A stretch of 64,000 nucleotides of DNA, from positions 1,922,001 to 1,986,000 of the forward strand of contig NZ_CP085211.1 in assembly GCF_044797955.1 (NCBI RefSeq), in the 5' to 3' direction. The position numbers and the translations under genes were made by a program. Origin of the DNA: Idiomarina seosinensis_A (GTDB taxonomy: Bacteria; Pseudomonadota; Gammaproteobacteria; Enterobacterales; Alteromonadaceae). Under the pieces are notes generated by a model. The model was given only the letters and a program-made list of their open reading frames with translations. It ran no database searches and was not told the origin of the DNA. This document shows positions 1-8,619 of this stretch, piece by piece; the first letter of the stretch is position 1; each line of letters begins with the position of its first letter.

Positions 1-665
1 CCCGATGCATCCAGTACCAGTGAGTGGCCATCGAAAATCAGCTCGTCCTGGGCGCCACAATTATTTAAATAAATTAGCGGTTTATTGATTTCGCTGATGC
101 GCTGTTGCAATACCGTCATACGCTGACGATGTTTGTCCATTTCATAGGGTGAGGCATTAATGGACAAGATCAGGTCGACTTCATCGGCCGCCAGCTCGGC
201 TAATGGCTGAGGACTCCACAAATCCTCACAAATAAACAGCCCAATGCGTTTGTTTTTCCATTCAAAAACTTCAGTTTTTTGCCCTGCAAGAAAATAACGT
301 TGCTCGTCAAACACGCCCGTGTTTGGCAGTCGTTGTTTATGATAACGCACCAGACACTCGCCACGGTGCAAAACCGATAAGGTGTTAAACAGTTGCTCGC
401 CAGTTCTGTAGGGGTGGCCGATAATAACAACGCAATCGGAAGCTGCTGCACTGATTTGCTCAATGGCATTATCAACTGCCCGTTGGTGGTCGTCTCGGTT
501 TAGTAAATCTTCTGGTGGGTAGCCGGTTACCGCGAGCTCGGGGAAAATCAGAATGTCGTGCTGGGCACTCTGCTCTCTAATAGTTTTTAAAACGATCGCG
601 GTATTCGCATCTATCGCACCAACGGTAAAATCTAGCTGAGCCAAGCCAATTGAGAGCTGCGACAT
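1..665 (-). CDS. nadE: Glutamine-dependent NAD+ synthetase, N-terminal part (cut by window edge)
   Basis: The gene reads leftwards off the window and no stop is visible. The 221 codons seen encode the nitrilase-type glutaminase domain: it starts MSQLSIGLAQLDFTVGAI and carries the Glu of FPELAVTGYPPEDLL, the Lys region RYHKQRLPN and the Cys of GLFICEDLW, the expected Glu-Lys-Cys triad. The PPEDLL signature is typical of bacterial two-domain NadE, which makes NAD+ from deamido-NAD+, ATP and glutamine-derived ammonia. The C-terminal synthetase domain must lie outside the window. ATG at 665 is the only sensible start. It is the next gene after flhB in the same direction, 77 bp away, but has no flagellar role. 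Confidence 0.85.
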   Translation of the reverse strand, partial: MSQLSIGLAQLDFTVGAIDANTAIVLKTIREQSAQHDILIFPELAVTGYPPEDLLNRDDHQRAVDNAIEQISAAASDCVVIIGHPYRTGEQLFNTLSVLHRGECLVRYHKQRLPNTGVFDEQRYFLAGQKTEVFEWKNKRIGLFICEDLWSPQPLAELAADEVDLILSINASPYEMDKHRQRMTVLQQRISEINKPLIYLNNCGAQDELIFDGHSLVLDAS

Positions 666-742
666 AAACTGTAATTCCGTGTTAATAAATCATCATTGGG
701 TGCGAATGATATAGTAGCTATGGCAACAGGGCAAATAACGCA

Positions 743-1870
743 TCAGTATTTTAAATCTTCCGGAATAGGCAAGTCGCTGGCCGGTTTCTTAGGCCGCTTC
801 GCTTTACCTTTCTTGTGCATTTTCAGCTGGTAAACGTAGGCCAGGATTTGAGCGATAGCAACAAAAAGCCCTTGTGGAACTTCCTGCTCAATCTCTGTTG
901 TATGGTAAATGGAACGAGCTAAGGCAGGAGACTGCACCAGCGGAATTTCGTACTCCAGGGCAATTTCGCGGATTTTGGCCGCCGTTTCGTCTGTACCTTT
1001 GGCCAAAACAACCGGTGCTTTCGGGCCATTATCGTCGTACTGCAGAGCAACCGCAAAGTGTGTTGGGTTAGTAACTACCACATCGGCTTTTGGTACGTCC
1101 TCCATCATGCGGCGATTTGCCATTTCCATCTGTAAGCGGCGGATACGGCCTTTAACTTCAGGGCTACCTTCCGAGTCCTTGTGTTCGTCCTTAACTTCTT
1201 GTTTTGTCATGCGTAAGTCTTTTTGATGCTTCCACAACTGAAAGGGTGCATCAATAACGACAATCAAAAAGATTGAGCAACACATTAGCAGAAACATCCA
1301 CATCAGGATGTCCAGCGCATTTTCCATCATATTGGGCATTTGCCCCATGGATATCTGCAAAATATTATCGTATTGCCAGCTAAGCAATAAAAAAGCCGCA
1401 ACGGCAACCACCAGAAACTTGGCAATACCCTTAACCAGTTCCACTAGTGCTTGTACACCGAACATGCGCTTAAAACCATTAAGAGGATTCATTCGCGAAA
1501 ACTTCGGTGCCATCGCCTGCCAGGAAAAGTTAATGCCCCCAAGCCAGCTATTGCCAAAGAACGTAAACACCAAAATAAAGGCGAAGATAATCAGAATCGG
1601 CCCGACAATTTCACCAAAGGCTACAGCAAAGGCCTCAAACATTTTACTGGTATCGAAGGCATCCTGACGATCCAGTGTAAAGAAGCTACGAAACACCGAG
1701 CGTAAACCCGCCAGCAGACCATCACCGAACCACAAAAAGGCGACAGCTGCACTGACTAACACAAACGCTGTGCCCATCTCTTTCGAGCGGGCTATCTGAC
1801 CTTTTTCTTTGGCCTGCTGTTTTCGTTTTTCTGTGGGGTCTTCTGTGCGTTCCTGATCAGTTTCTGCCAT
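743..1870 (-). CDS. flhB: Flagellar type III export apparatus protein FlhB
   Basis: Encodes 375 residues, the usual FlhB length. After a charged N-terminus come four hydrophobic segments (about residues 30-50, 90-110, 145-165 and 190-210), then a cytoplasmic domain with the self-cleaving NPTH motif at residues 268-271. In the family, cleavage between Asn and Pro switches export from rod/hook to filament substrates when FliK signals. The lysine-rich tail is also typical. It is the last gene of the fli run, 8 bp after fliR. In many gammaproteobacteria flhA, flhF, flhG and fliA follow. Here the next gene is nadE, so that part of the system must be elsewhere. Confidence 0.97.
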   Translation of the reverse strand: MAETDQERTEDPTEKRKQQAKEKGQIARSKEMGTAFVLVSAAVAFLWFGDGLLAGLRSVFRSFFTLDRQDAFDTSKMFEAFAVAFGEIVGPILIIFAFILVFTFFGNSWLGGINFSWQAMAPKFSRMNPLNGFKRMFGVQALVELVKGIAKFLVVAVAAFLLLSWQYDNILQISMGQMPNMMENALDILMWMFLLMCCSIFLIVVIDAPFQLWKHQKDLRMTKQEVKDEHKDSEGSPEVKGRIRRLQMEMANRRMMEDVPKADVVVTNPTHFAVALQYDDNGPKAPVVLAKGTDETAAKIREIALEYEIPLVQSPALARSIYHTTEIEQEVPQGLFVAIAQILAYVYQLKMHKKGKAKRPKKPASDLPIPEDLKY

Positions 1871-1878
1871 TTAGCACC

Positions 1879-2661
1879 TCAGCACTGGCTGCCAATCAAC
1901 CGGCACATGGTCTGGATGACTTGTGCCCACAGATTTTCAAAGTGAAAAATAAATCCCCCCAGCGTCAGCCACATAACGATTAAGCCGCTGACCATCGTAA
2001 TTGGAAAACCAATAGCAAAAATATTCAGTTGCGGTGATGCCCGGGTCATAACGCCAAAGCTTAAATTAATCAGCAACAGCGCAATAATGCCCGACAACAT
2101 TGCAGCCAGCGCGGCAGAAAACATATAGCTGCCCCAGTCAGCAATCATGCGAAACGCATCCGCATCCAGACCGGACAAGCCAACAGGAATAGAATCAAAG
2201 CTGGCAACAACCATTTGGATCATCAATAAATGCCCGTCCAACGCTAAAAAAATCAAACTAGCCAGCATCAAGAAAAATTGTGCCACAACCGGCACCTGCT
2301 GACCGTTTGAGGGATCAACCATAGAGGCGAAACCTAACCCGATTTGCATTGCAATAATTTGTCCACCAAGGACAAAGGCCTGTAAAAACATGACGGACAG
2401 CAGCCCCAGCCCTACCCCAATCAATACCTGCTGGGCAGTAATCACAAAGCCGGCAACAGAGGTCATTTCATAAGGGGTCGTAATGGTGGGCAAGGCCGGA
2501 GCCACAGCAAAAATGATAGCGACTGATAACAGTGTTTTAACGCGGGCATTAACCAGCGTTCCGGAAAACAGTGCCATACTCATGATCATCGAAGATACAC
2601 GGATTAACGGCCACAAGTGTTGCTCTAACCACTCAATAATAGTGGCTGTAACAATATCCAT
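1879..2661 (-). CDS. fliR: Flagellar export gate protein FliR
   Basis: A 260-residue, almost wholly hydrophobic protein with about six predicted membrane segments, matching FliR of the export gate (FliP5-FliQ4-FliR1). Family-typical stretches include FVLGGQIIAMQIGLGFASMVDP near the middle. It starts with ATG directly at the end of fliQ (fliQ stops at 2662), so translational coupling is likely. FliR acts in the inner membrane inside the MS ring. No unusual feature. Confidence 0.96.
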   Translation of the reverse strand: MDIVTATIIEWLEQHLWPLIRVSSMIMSMALFSGTLVNARVKTLLSVAIIFAVAPALPTITTPYEMTSVAGFVITAQQVLIGVGLGLLSVMFLQAFVLGGQIIAMQIGLGFASMVDPSNGQQVPVVAQFFLMLASLIFLALDGHLLMIQMVVASFDSIPVGLSGLDADAFRMIADWGSYMFSAALAAMLSGIIALLLINLSFGVMTRASPQLNIFAIGFPITMVSGLIVMWLTLGGFIFHFENLWAQVIQTMCRLIGSQC

Positions 2662-2931
2662 TTAACCAACGACTTCCGGTATGCGGGCGTACATTTCTAA
2701 CGTGAAGTCCATGATTAATTCGGTCAGGAAATGTCCGCCCAGGCCCACCACCGCCAATGTCACGATAAGACGAGGTAAAAAGCTTAAGGTCTGCTCGTTT
2801 ATCGACGTCGCAGCCTGAAACACTGCAACCACCAAACCCACCAATAAGCTTGGAACAATGATAAATGAGACCATAGTCACAATAACTTTCAGTGCTTCTG
2901 AAAAGACATCAAGAAAGACTTCTGGACTCAT
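2662..2931 (-). CDS. fliQ: Flagellar export gate protein FliQ
   Basis: An 89-residue protein with two hydrophobic segments (about residues 15-40 and 50-75). Its start MSPEVFLDVFSEALKV and the segment containing VAVFQAATSINEQTL are diagnostic of FliQ. It packs around FliP/FliR in the export gate. It sits between fliP (9-bp gap) and fliR (no gap), the conserved P-Q-R order. Confidence 0.96.
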   Translation of the reverse strand: MSPEVFLDVFSEALKVIVTMVSFIIVPSLLVGLVVAVFQAATSINEQTLSFLPRLIVTLAVVGLGGHFLTELIMDFTLEMYARIPEVVG

Positions 2932-2940
2932 ACCGGTCTC

Positions 2941-3687
2941 CTATATACCAAAGCTGCCGGCCAGGGTGCTCATGGTCAGACTCCAGCCGTCGACCAATAC
3001 AAACAGCATTAACTTAAAGGGTAGCGAAACAATCATCGGCGACAACATCATCATACCCATAGCCATCAGAACACTGGCAACCACCAGGTCAATGATCAGA
3101 AAAGGAATAAACATCATAAAGCCAATCTGAAACGCGGTTTTCAGCTCTGATGTAATAAATGAAGGAATCAAAATTGACATAGGGACATCATCAGGCTCAG
3201 CAATATTTTCTTCGCCCGATATTTCGATAAAGGTTTCCAAATCCGTAAGCCGGGTCTGCGCTAACATGAAGGCTTTAACCGGCGCCTTAGCCCTGTCCAG
3301 CGCCTCCATGGAGGTCACTTCTTCGTTCAGGTAAGGCTGCAACGCTTTATCATTAACTTCGTTAAGTACCGGAGCCATAATAAAAAACGACAAAAACAGC
3401 GCAATACCCAGCAGCACCTGGTTAGAAGGCGATTGCTGCAGACCAATTGCCTGCCTTAAGATCGCCAGGACAATGATAATCCGGGTAAAGGATGTCATCA
3501 TAATGACCATCGCCGGAATAAACGTCAGCGCGGTCATGATGGCAAGTATTTGTAAGGTTACCGAATACTCTTCGCTACCATCAGGGTTGGTCTTTACCGT
3601 TACAGCACTAATGTCCTGCAGCGCCCATGCGGCCTCCGGAACTAAAGCCAGCAAGATAAAGCTAAGAGCCAGGAGCGCTCGGATCAT
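2941..3687 (-). CDS. fliP: Flagellar export gate protein FliP
   Basis: 248 residues with an N-terminal cleavable signal-like segment (residues 1-22, ending near AWA) and four further membrane segments. Family signatures seen include MMTSFTRIIIVLAILRQAIG and PFLIIDLVVASVLMAMGM. FliP forms the core ring of the secretion pore. The gene overlaps the 3' end of fliO by 26 bp, as is common, and the start is ATG. No anomaly. Confidence 0.97.
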   Translation of the reverse strand: MIRALLALSFILLALVPEAAWALQDISAVTVKTNPDGSEEYSVTLQILAIMTALTFIPAMVIMMTSFTRIIIVLAILRQAIGLQQSPSNQVLLGIALFLSFFIMAPVLNEVNDKALQPYLNEEVTSMEALDRAKAPVKAFMLAQTRLTDLETFIEISGEENIAEPDDVPMSILIPSFITSELKTAFQIGFMMFIPFLIIDLVVASVLMAMGMMMLSPMIVSLPFKLMLFVLVDGWSLTMSTLAGSFGI

Positions 3688-4057
3688 TTTTTCGTTGTCC
3701 TTTTAATTCGACCGTATCGGGGAGTTCGCGCAAACACTCAATGCGTTCCGAAGTTACCCCCAACAACAATTTTGTACCGGCAACATCAACGATGATAAGG
3801 CGCTCTTTAGTGCCCAGTGACATGGCGCTAATCACCTTCATGTCAGGATTTGCCTGCAGTTTTAAATTAAACCGCTTAACCACAGCAGCCAATCCAATAA
3901 TGACCGCTAAAACGACAATAAGCGCCAGTAACATGGCGCCTATGTCGGTTCCGGCTAACGGAGACTCTGCCTCAGTTTTTTGTGCTGCTGCCACCGGGCT
4001 TAGCAGCATCAATAAACTAGCGCAGCTTGCGTATGCGTTCAATCTGGCTAATAACAT
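3662..4057 (-). CDS. fliO: Flagellar biosynthesis protein FliO
   Basis: 131 residues: an N-terminal hydrophobic segment ending in a signal-like AAAQ, a second hydrophobic segment (about residues 40-60), and a small cytoplasmic domain with the FliO-type stretch GTKERLIIVDVAGTKLLLGV. FliO is a membrane chaperone for FliP ring assembly and is the least conserved of the O-P-Q-R proteins. The ATG at 4057 lies inside the end of fliN (41-bp overlap). A start a few codons later is possible, but the hydrophobic leader favours this one. Confidence 0.9.
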   Translation of the reverse strand: MLLARLNAYASCASLLMLLSPVAAAQKTEAESPLAGTDIGAMLLALIVVLAVIIGLAAVVKRFNLKLQANPDMKVISAMSLGTKERLIIVDVAGTKLLLGVTSERIECLRELPDTVELKGQRKNDPSAPGS

Positions 4058-4460
4058 CAGTCAGACGTATCCCAAATTTATCATTAACCACGACCACTTC
4101 ACCATGGGCAATCAAAGTGCCGTTAACCAAAACATCTAACGGCTCGCCTGCAACTCGCTCAAGCTCGACCACGGAGCCCTGATTCAACTGCAGTAAATTA
4201 CGTATGCTGATTTGACTGCGCCCGACTTCCATCGAAATGGTGACCGGGATATCCAGGATAGCATCCAGCTTCCGGCGGTCATCATCATTAATGCTCGAGT
4301 CTTCATTAAGCTCTTCCAGCTCGGCCGTTTTAACGCCTTTCATACCCGATTGTTCTGAGCCCTGGTCACTGTCGTCGCCACCAGAGCCTTCTTCCTCGGA
4401 AGCTGCCTGTTCGGCCATCGCCGCTTCCCAGTCGTCCATATCTTTATCGTCATTACTCAT
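4017..4460 (-). CDS. fliN: Flagellar motor switch protein FliN
   Basis: 147 residues. An acidic, low-complexity N-terminal half (residues 1-60, rich in Asp, Glu, Ser and Gly) precedes a C-terminal SpoA domain with the canonical stretches ILDIPVTISMEVGRSQISI and VVELERVAGEPLDVLVNG. FliN forms the lower C-ring with FliM and receives the CheY signal. It follows fliM by 32 bp and overlaps fliO. Confidence 0.96.
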   Translation of the reverse strand: MSNDDKDMDDWEAAMAEQAASEEEGSGGDDSDQGSEQSGMKGVKTAELEELNEDSSINDDDRRKLDAILDIPVTISMEVGRSQISIRNLLQLNQGSVVELERVAGEPLDVLVNGTLIAHGEVVVVNDKFGIRLTDVISQIERIRKLR

Positions 4461-4492
4461 TAGGTAACCTCATCAATGCTTAGCGCTAACCG

Positions 4493-5557
4493 CTATAAGT
4501 CGATATCTTCTTCTAACTGCCGAAGTTCAGCATCTCCGCCAATCCGGCGGCCTCCACGAGTTAACATGTGGATGTCTGATTTGACGGTTTCCGGCCGCTT
4601 AATTTTTTCAGTGATTTTAAGTGCTACGTTTTCGCGAGAGCGGCCCAGCTTAGCGTGGAAGCTTGGCAAGTCCTCAACCATAACCGTTAAGTTATCAGGG
4701 ACTTCCAGCGGGATAATATCGCCGGCTTCCAAATCCATTACTTCGCGCAATGACAACTCCAGATTTGCCAGTTTCGCGATCATCTCAACGGGTACGTCCA
4801 TTATTTCGTCGCGCAACGCTTTGCTCCAGCGCATATCGGTATCTTCTTTATCCGATTGCACACCGGCATCAAGCAGCTCCCGAATGGGCTCTAACATGGA
4901 GTACGGTAAGGCAATATGAAAATCGCCGCCGCCACCATCAAGCTCAATGTGAAAAGAGCTAATCACAATGACCTCAGTAGGCGACACAATATTCGCCATG
5001 GCTGGGTTAACTTCAGAATCAAGGTACTCGAAGCCGACGTCCATCACCGGTGCCCAGGCTTCTTTATAATCTTCAAAAATCAACTTAAGCAGCATCTGTA
5101 TGATGCGGCGCTCAGTCGGAGTAAATTCCCGGCCTTCGATTTTGGCATGGTAACGGCCATCGCCGCCAAAAAAGTTGTCTACTAAAATAAATACTAACCG
5201 CGCTTCCATGGTAATCAGAGCCGTTCCCTTTAGGGGCCGAAACCGGACCATGTTAAGACTGGTAGGAACAAATAAGGTGTGTACGTACTCACCAAATTTG
5301 AGCATCTGCACACCATTGATGGACACCTCCGCTGTACGTCGCATCATATTAAACAAGCTCACCCGCATATGCCGGGCAAACCGTTCGTTAACGATTTCCA
5401 GTGTTGGCATCCGCCCGCGGACAATACGATCCTGCGAAGAGAAATCGTAATCCAGGGCATCGGATCCCGCCCCCGAGGACTCGGGATCCTCCTCATCAAC
5501 ATCGTCTACGCCGTGCAGCAGCGCATCAATTTCGTCTTGTGATAATAAATCGCTCAC
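4493..5557 (-). CDS. fliM: Flagellar motor switch protein FliM
   Basis: 354 residues. The N-terminus MSDLLSQDEIDALLHG is the conserved CheY~P-binding segment. The middle CheC-like domain contains the GGDGR segment (FGGDGRYHAKIEGREFT), and a C-terminal SpoA domain follows. FliM links FliG and FliN in the C-ring and sets rotation sense. The start codon is GTG at 5557. The conserved N-terminal motif begins there, so this start is secure. It is 16 bp after fliL. Confidence 0.97.
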   Translation of the reverse strand: MSDLLSQDEIDALLHGVDDVDEEDPESSGAGSDALDYDFSSQDRIVRGRMPTLEIVNERFARHMRVSLFNMMRRTAEVSINGVQMLKFGEYVHTLFVPTSLNMVRFRPLKGTALITMEARLVFILVDNFFGGDGRYHAKIEGREFTPTERRIIQMLLKLIFEDYKEAWAPVMDVGFEYLDSEVNPAMANIVSPTEVIVISSFHIELDGGGGDFHIALPYSMLEPIRELLDAGVQSDKEDTDMRWSKALRDEIMDVPVEMIAKLANLELSLREVMDLEAGDIIPLEVPDNLTVMVEDLPSFHAKLGRSRENVALKITEKIKRPETVKSDIHMLTRGGRRIGGDAELRQLEEDIDL

Positions 5558-5573
5558 AACCCATATCGCTCTG

Positions 5574-6110
5574 TTATTGCATGACCATGCCGGTGAATAA
5601 CACCTGCTCGACTAACCTTTTTCCGGTTACCTCTAGTAGCGCTTCGCGCACTCTTTGCCGGGCAAGTTCTCTTAATTTTACCTTTCCTTCAACGGTTTTT
5701 AGTTCTTCTGCGGTAGACGAGCTAAAAACTTCATGAAGCGTACCCTCTATCAAAGGGATATGACGCTTAACTAACTCTTCACTACTTTCACCACGCACCA
5801 TTAACTGAACTTTAATTTGCACAGTGCGTTCACGGGCATCGCCCGGTACCATAAACACAAAGGCTCTGGGCATGCCCACATAAAGTGCGTTACCCACTTC
5901 CGGAGCCTGACTGTCATCAATTGATGTTGCAGGCGGACTGGAATTGCCACCATCGGCATTGCCGCTGTCAGCCGGCTCACCTGAACCAACAAAAAACCAA
6001 ACCACAAAAATGACCACTAAGACCACAGCCAGCGCCGCGCCGGCCATTATCATCAGCCGCTTTTTTTTGCTGCCTTCTGAGCCTTCTTCCTGCTCGTTTT
6101 CTTCAGCCAT
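5574..6110 (-). CDS. fliL: Flagellar basal body-associated protein FliL
   Basis: 178 residues: a short charged cytoplasmic N-terminus with a KKKR patch, one membrane segment (about residues 20-42), a linker rich in Gly, Asn, Ser and Asp, and a periplasmic stomatin-like FliL domain ending LVEQVLFTGMVMQ. FliL surrounds the stator units and raises torque or stator stability. A 67-bp gap separates it from fliK; I saw no promoter of high quality in it. Confidence 0.94.
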   Translation of the reverse strand: MAEENEQEEGSEGSKKKRLMIMAGAALAVVLVVIFVVWFFVGSGEPADSGNADGGNSSPPATSIDDSQAPEVGNALYVGMPRAFVFMVPGDARERTVQIKVQLMVRGESSEELVKRHIPLIEGTLHEVFSSSTAEELKTVEGKVKLRELARQRVREALLEVTGKRLVEQVLFTGMVMQ

Positions 6111-6177
6111 TCACTGTACCTGCTCAAAACAAAATTAAGTTCTGCCACTATAGCGTTTATCACTATAATTTACAGTC

Positions 6178-8040
6178 TCATACATAGAAATCTACCGAAC
6201 CCAATGCCACCGGTTTTCCATTATCCATAGCAATTTGATATTGCTGCTCTTCTTCTGCTTCTGAGCCGGCGCCGGACTGATGTTGTTGGTCTGATGAACC
6301 ACCTTGCTGCTGTTCTTTAACGTCAGTATCCGCCAGCGCAACACCTTGCTGTTCCAGCATCTCACGTAACCGCGGCATAGCATTCTCGATTACTTCCCGT
6401 GCTTGTTGAGATTGTACCTGAAACTGAACACTGGCTTGTTCACTATTCATATTGACACGAACCTGCAACTGGCCTAATTCGGGCGGGTCAATTCTTATGT
6501 CGGCCCGCTGAATATTTTTACTCAACATAATATTGATGCGTTCCTGCAGCTTCTGAGAGGCTTCGGACTGCTGAGGATCAAAGGGTTTTTGTATCGCCTG
6601 CATCAGACTTTGCGCGGTTGATGAGGTTTCTGCCGCTTTAACGGTCGTTTGTGGAGCATTAATCTGCTGACTTAGCAGGGTATCTGGCTCGCTGCCAACC
6701 TGGGTTGTTGCCGCAGTTGTTGCCGCAGTTGTTGCCGCAGTTGCTGCCGTTAGTGACACGGTTGATGCTTTATTCTCATTAATCTGCTGCTCACCTAGTT
6801 TGACGCCCTGCTCGGTTAAAAGCGAGGATTTTAACTGAGTTTTTAAGTCAGAATCAGGCAGTTCATCGACAATCTTCTGCAACGGCTGTTGTTGTTCTGT
6901 ATTTAGCGCACTGGGTACGGCAGGCTGCGGCGGGGTCGCTTGGTTCACAGCGGTCTCATTGCGACTTGTAACGGGTTGCTGTAATGCCTGCGCCTGCTGT
7001 AAAGATGGCTGCTGCAATTGTTCCACTTGTTGCAGTTGCTGACTGAGCTGCGCTTTTAATTCTGATTTTGGTAACGCATCGACTAACTGCTGTAGTTGCT
7101 GACGTTGCTCTGAAGTCAGGTTTTTCAATGCTTCTACATCGCCATCGCTAATCGCCACTGATGGCTGAATTTGTTGAGACTGTTGAATCTGTTGCAGCTG
7201 CTTACCAAGCTCCGCTTTTAATTCTGAGTTAGGTAACGCATCGACTATTTTTTGTAAGCGCCTGATCGGTTCAACCTGTTGCTCGGCTTGTTGAGTTTCT
7301 GAAGTGCGGCTATTTTGCTCCGGTAGAGCCTGCAGCTGGCGCGTCAGCCAGTCGACAGTATCCTGATCGAGCTCAACGGCCTGTTTCTCGTCAGTTTGCT
7401 TTACTGCGGCCGCGGGTAGGGTGTCAACAGAGGCCACGGTGTTGGTCCGCTGCTCAAGTTGCTCGGCGATACGAGTGATGGCCTCGCCTGCCGCACTGAT
7501 ATCCATGTCCAAAAGCTGCTGACGCTGTTCCGGCGAAAGGCGGTCAACATAGTCGACGGCAAACTCTTGCCGTTGTTGGCTTGACAGTTCCGGTAACAGT
7601 TCCGGTAGTTGTAGCGCAGCCAGTACATCATCAATTTTTGCGATGGCCGCTTCAATATCTTCCGCTACAGGTAGCTCTTGCTGTTGACTGACTTCATCGG
7701 CCTCTGCACTCTTCGGCAGTAATTTCTGCATAGCTTCGAGCACCTCTAAGATAGGCGCCTGGACCGGTTCGCCTACTACTTTATCGTCAAACTCAAAACG
7801 CTGCATACCTTCGCTTTCGCTTCCCGCAGACGCTTCCTCCGTTACCATCAGCTTAACCATTGCCGACGCGTCCTTTAGCTGAATTTCTTCACTATCGGCT
7901 GTTTCCAGACCTGCCATTAACGCGCGGGCAAACTCACCCTTACCGGTTTCCGCAGAACCATCTTCTGCAGACAGCTTCGATTCCGCTGTGCCTTTGGACG
8001 AAAGCGCCGATTGTATTGCCGCTGTTAATAGCTGATGCAT
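6178..8040 (-). CDS. fliK: Flagellar hook-length control protein FliK
   Basis: About 620 residues, at the long end for FliK. The C-terminal Flg_hook domain (roughly residues 500-590) has the signature RIDPPELGQLQVRVN, which interacts with FlhB. The long Gln-rich N-terminal and central part acts as the molecular ruler in the family. It contains three related units of about 25 residues (LPxSELKxxL core) and an Ala-Thr tract. I chose ATG at 8040 (MHQLLTAAIQSAL) over an upstream in-frame GTG at 8052, because a GTGAG purine-rich stretch is spaced suitably before the ATG. It is preceded by a 117-bp spacer after fliJ, the largest gap in the fli run. Confidence 0.93.
   Translation of the reverse strand: MHQLLTAAIQSALSSKGTAESKLSAEDGSAETGKGEFARALMAGLETADSEEIQLKDASAMVKLMVTEEASAGSESEGMQRFEFDDKVVGEPVQAPILEVLEAMQKLLPKSAEADEVSQQQELPVAEDIEAAIAKIDDVLAALQLPELLPELSSQQRQEFAVDYVDRLSPEQRQQLLDMDISAAGEAITRIAEQLEQRTNTVASVDTLPAAAVKQTDEKQAVELDQDTVDWLTRQLQALPEQNSRTSETQQAEQQVEPIRRLQKIVDALPNSELKAELGKQLQQIQQSQQIQPSVAISDGDVEALKNLTSEQRQQLQQLVDALPKSELKAQLSQQLQQVEQLQQPSLQQAQALQQPVTSRNETAVNQATPPQPAVPSALNTEQQQPLQKIVDELPDSDLKTQLKSSLLTEQGVKLGEQQINENKASTVSLTAATAATTAATTAATTQVGSEPDTLLSQQINAPQTTVKAAETSSTAQSLMQAIQKPFDPQQSEASQKLQERINIMLSKNIQRADIRIDPPELGQLQVRVNMNSEQASVQFQVQSQQAREVIENAMPRLREMLEQQGVALADTDVKEQQQGGSSDQQHQSGAGSEAEEEQQYQIAMDNGKPVALGSVDFYV
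6704..6751 (-). repeat. 12-bp tandem repeat inside fliK
   Basis: Four consecutive copies of a 12-bp unit (plus-strand GTTGTTGCCGCA, the last copy imperfect) encode an Ala-Ala-Thr-Thr tract. Because the unit is a multiple of three, copy-number changes would lengthen or shorten the FliK ruler region without a frameshift. Confidence 0.85.
6816..7266 (-). repeat. Three imperfect protein repeats in the FliK ruler region
   Basis: Three related segments of about 25 residues at roughly residues 259-285, 314-338 and 385-408 share the pattern LQ-x-(I/L)VD-x-LP-x-S-(E/D)-LK-x-(E/Q)-L. The DNA spans about 7186-7266, 7029-7100 and 6816-6885. They are separated by Gln-rich linkers and look like internal duplications. 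Confidence 0.75.
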
Positions 8041-8134
8041 AATGGGTCTCACTAATTTTTCGCTAACGCATTAGCGGTTCGGTTATGATGGTAAACCTGA
8101 TTACTTGACGGTTATCTATTAATCAATTTTATTA

Positions 8135-8150
8135 AGCAACTTTCATACCA
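8135..8150 (-). promoter_or_regulatory. Possible sigma-54 promoter before fliK
   Basis: Read on the minus strand, TGGTAT-GAAAG-TTGCT has the invariant GG and GC dinucleotides with the canonical 10-nt spacing. It lies in the spacer between fliJ and fliK, just after the fliJ stop, together with a small hairpin (CGCTAA/TTAGCG, 8061-8076). The -24 element departs from consensus TGGCAC, so this is tentative. Confidence 0.35.
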
Positions 8151-8157
8151 AGACTAA

Positions 8158-8616
8158 TCATTTGTTGTTTCGCTGGCGTGCAGCCCTGATAAATCGCTGA
8201 CTGGAAAACTCATCCAGGTCTTTTTGTTCCCGTCTTGCCTGAACAGCTGCCTCTCGCTGCTCCTGCTTCTCTATTAAATGTTCTATCGAGTCATACTTTC
8301 TGCGCTGTGCCAGCCATTGCTGCCGGCGCTGCTCGGCAACCTGCTGCAAGCGGGTCACCGACTTGTGCAAATGCTCAAGGCCTTCATCTAATTTACCAAC
8401 AAAGCCGTGGTACTGACCAAACTGCTGTGACAATATTCCGTCACCACCGCGTTGCTGAAGTTGTTTGAGGTAGTCAAGCCGATACTGCGCCAGGCCATTT
8501 AACCGCTGCTTTTCGTCGTCAACTTGTTGCTGCACCTGAGCAAACTGAGCCGCAGCTTCATCAACTTTTTTTTGCTCAAGTTCAAGCAACATTTTCATTT
8601 GCTTTATATCGGCCAT
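8158..8616 (-). CDS. fliJ: Flagellar export chaperone FliJ
   Basis: 152 residues, almost entirely charged and Gln-rich heptads that predict a long antiparallel coiled coil, the FliJ fold. FliJ inserts into the FliI6 ATPase ring like the gamma subunit of F1 and escorts substrates. The gene lies 3 bp after fliI. Identification rests on length, composition and position, since FliJ sequences diverge. Confidence 0.92.
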   Translation of the reverse strand: MADIKQMKMLLELEQKKVDEAAAQFAQVQQQVDDEKQRLNGLAQYRLDYLKQLQQRGGDGILSQQFGQYHGFVGKLDEGLEHLHKSVTRLQQVAEQRRQQWLAQRRKYDSIEHLIEKQEQREAAVQARREQKDLDEFSSQRFIRAARQRNNK

Positions 8617-8619
8617 CTA

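Noticed and set aside
200..475. Minus-strand 91-codon reading frame with ATG
   Set aside because: It lies wholly within the NadE coding region on the same strand in another frame. The NadE frame shows clear domain motifs.
6704..6751. CRISPR array
   Set aside because: The repeats are 12 bp, contiguous without spacers and in-frame within fliK. No CRISPR array or cas gene was seen anywhere in the window.
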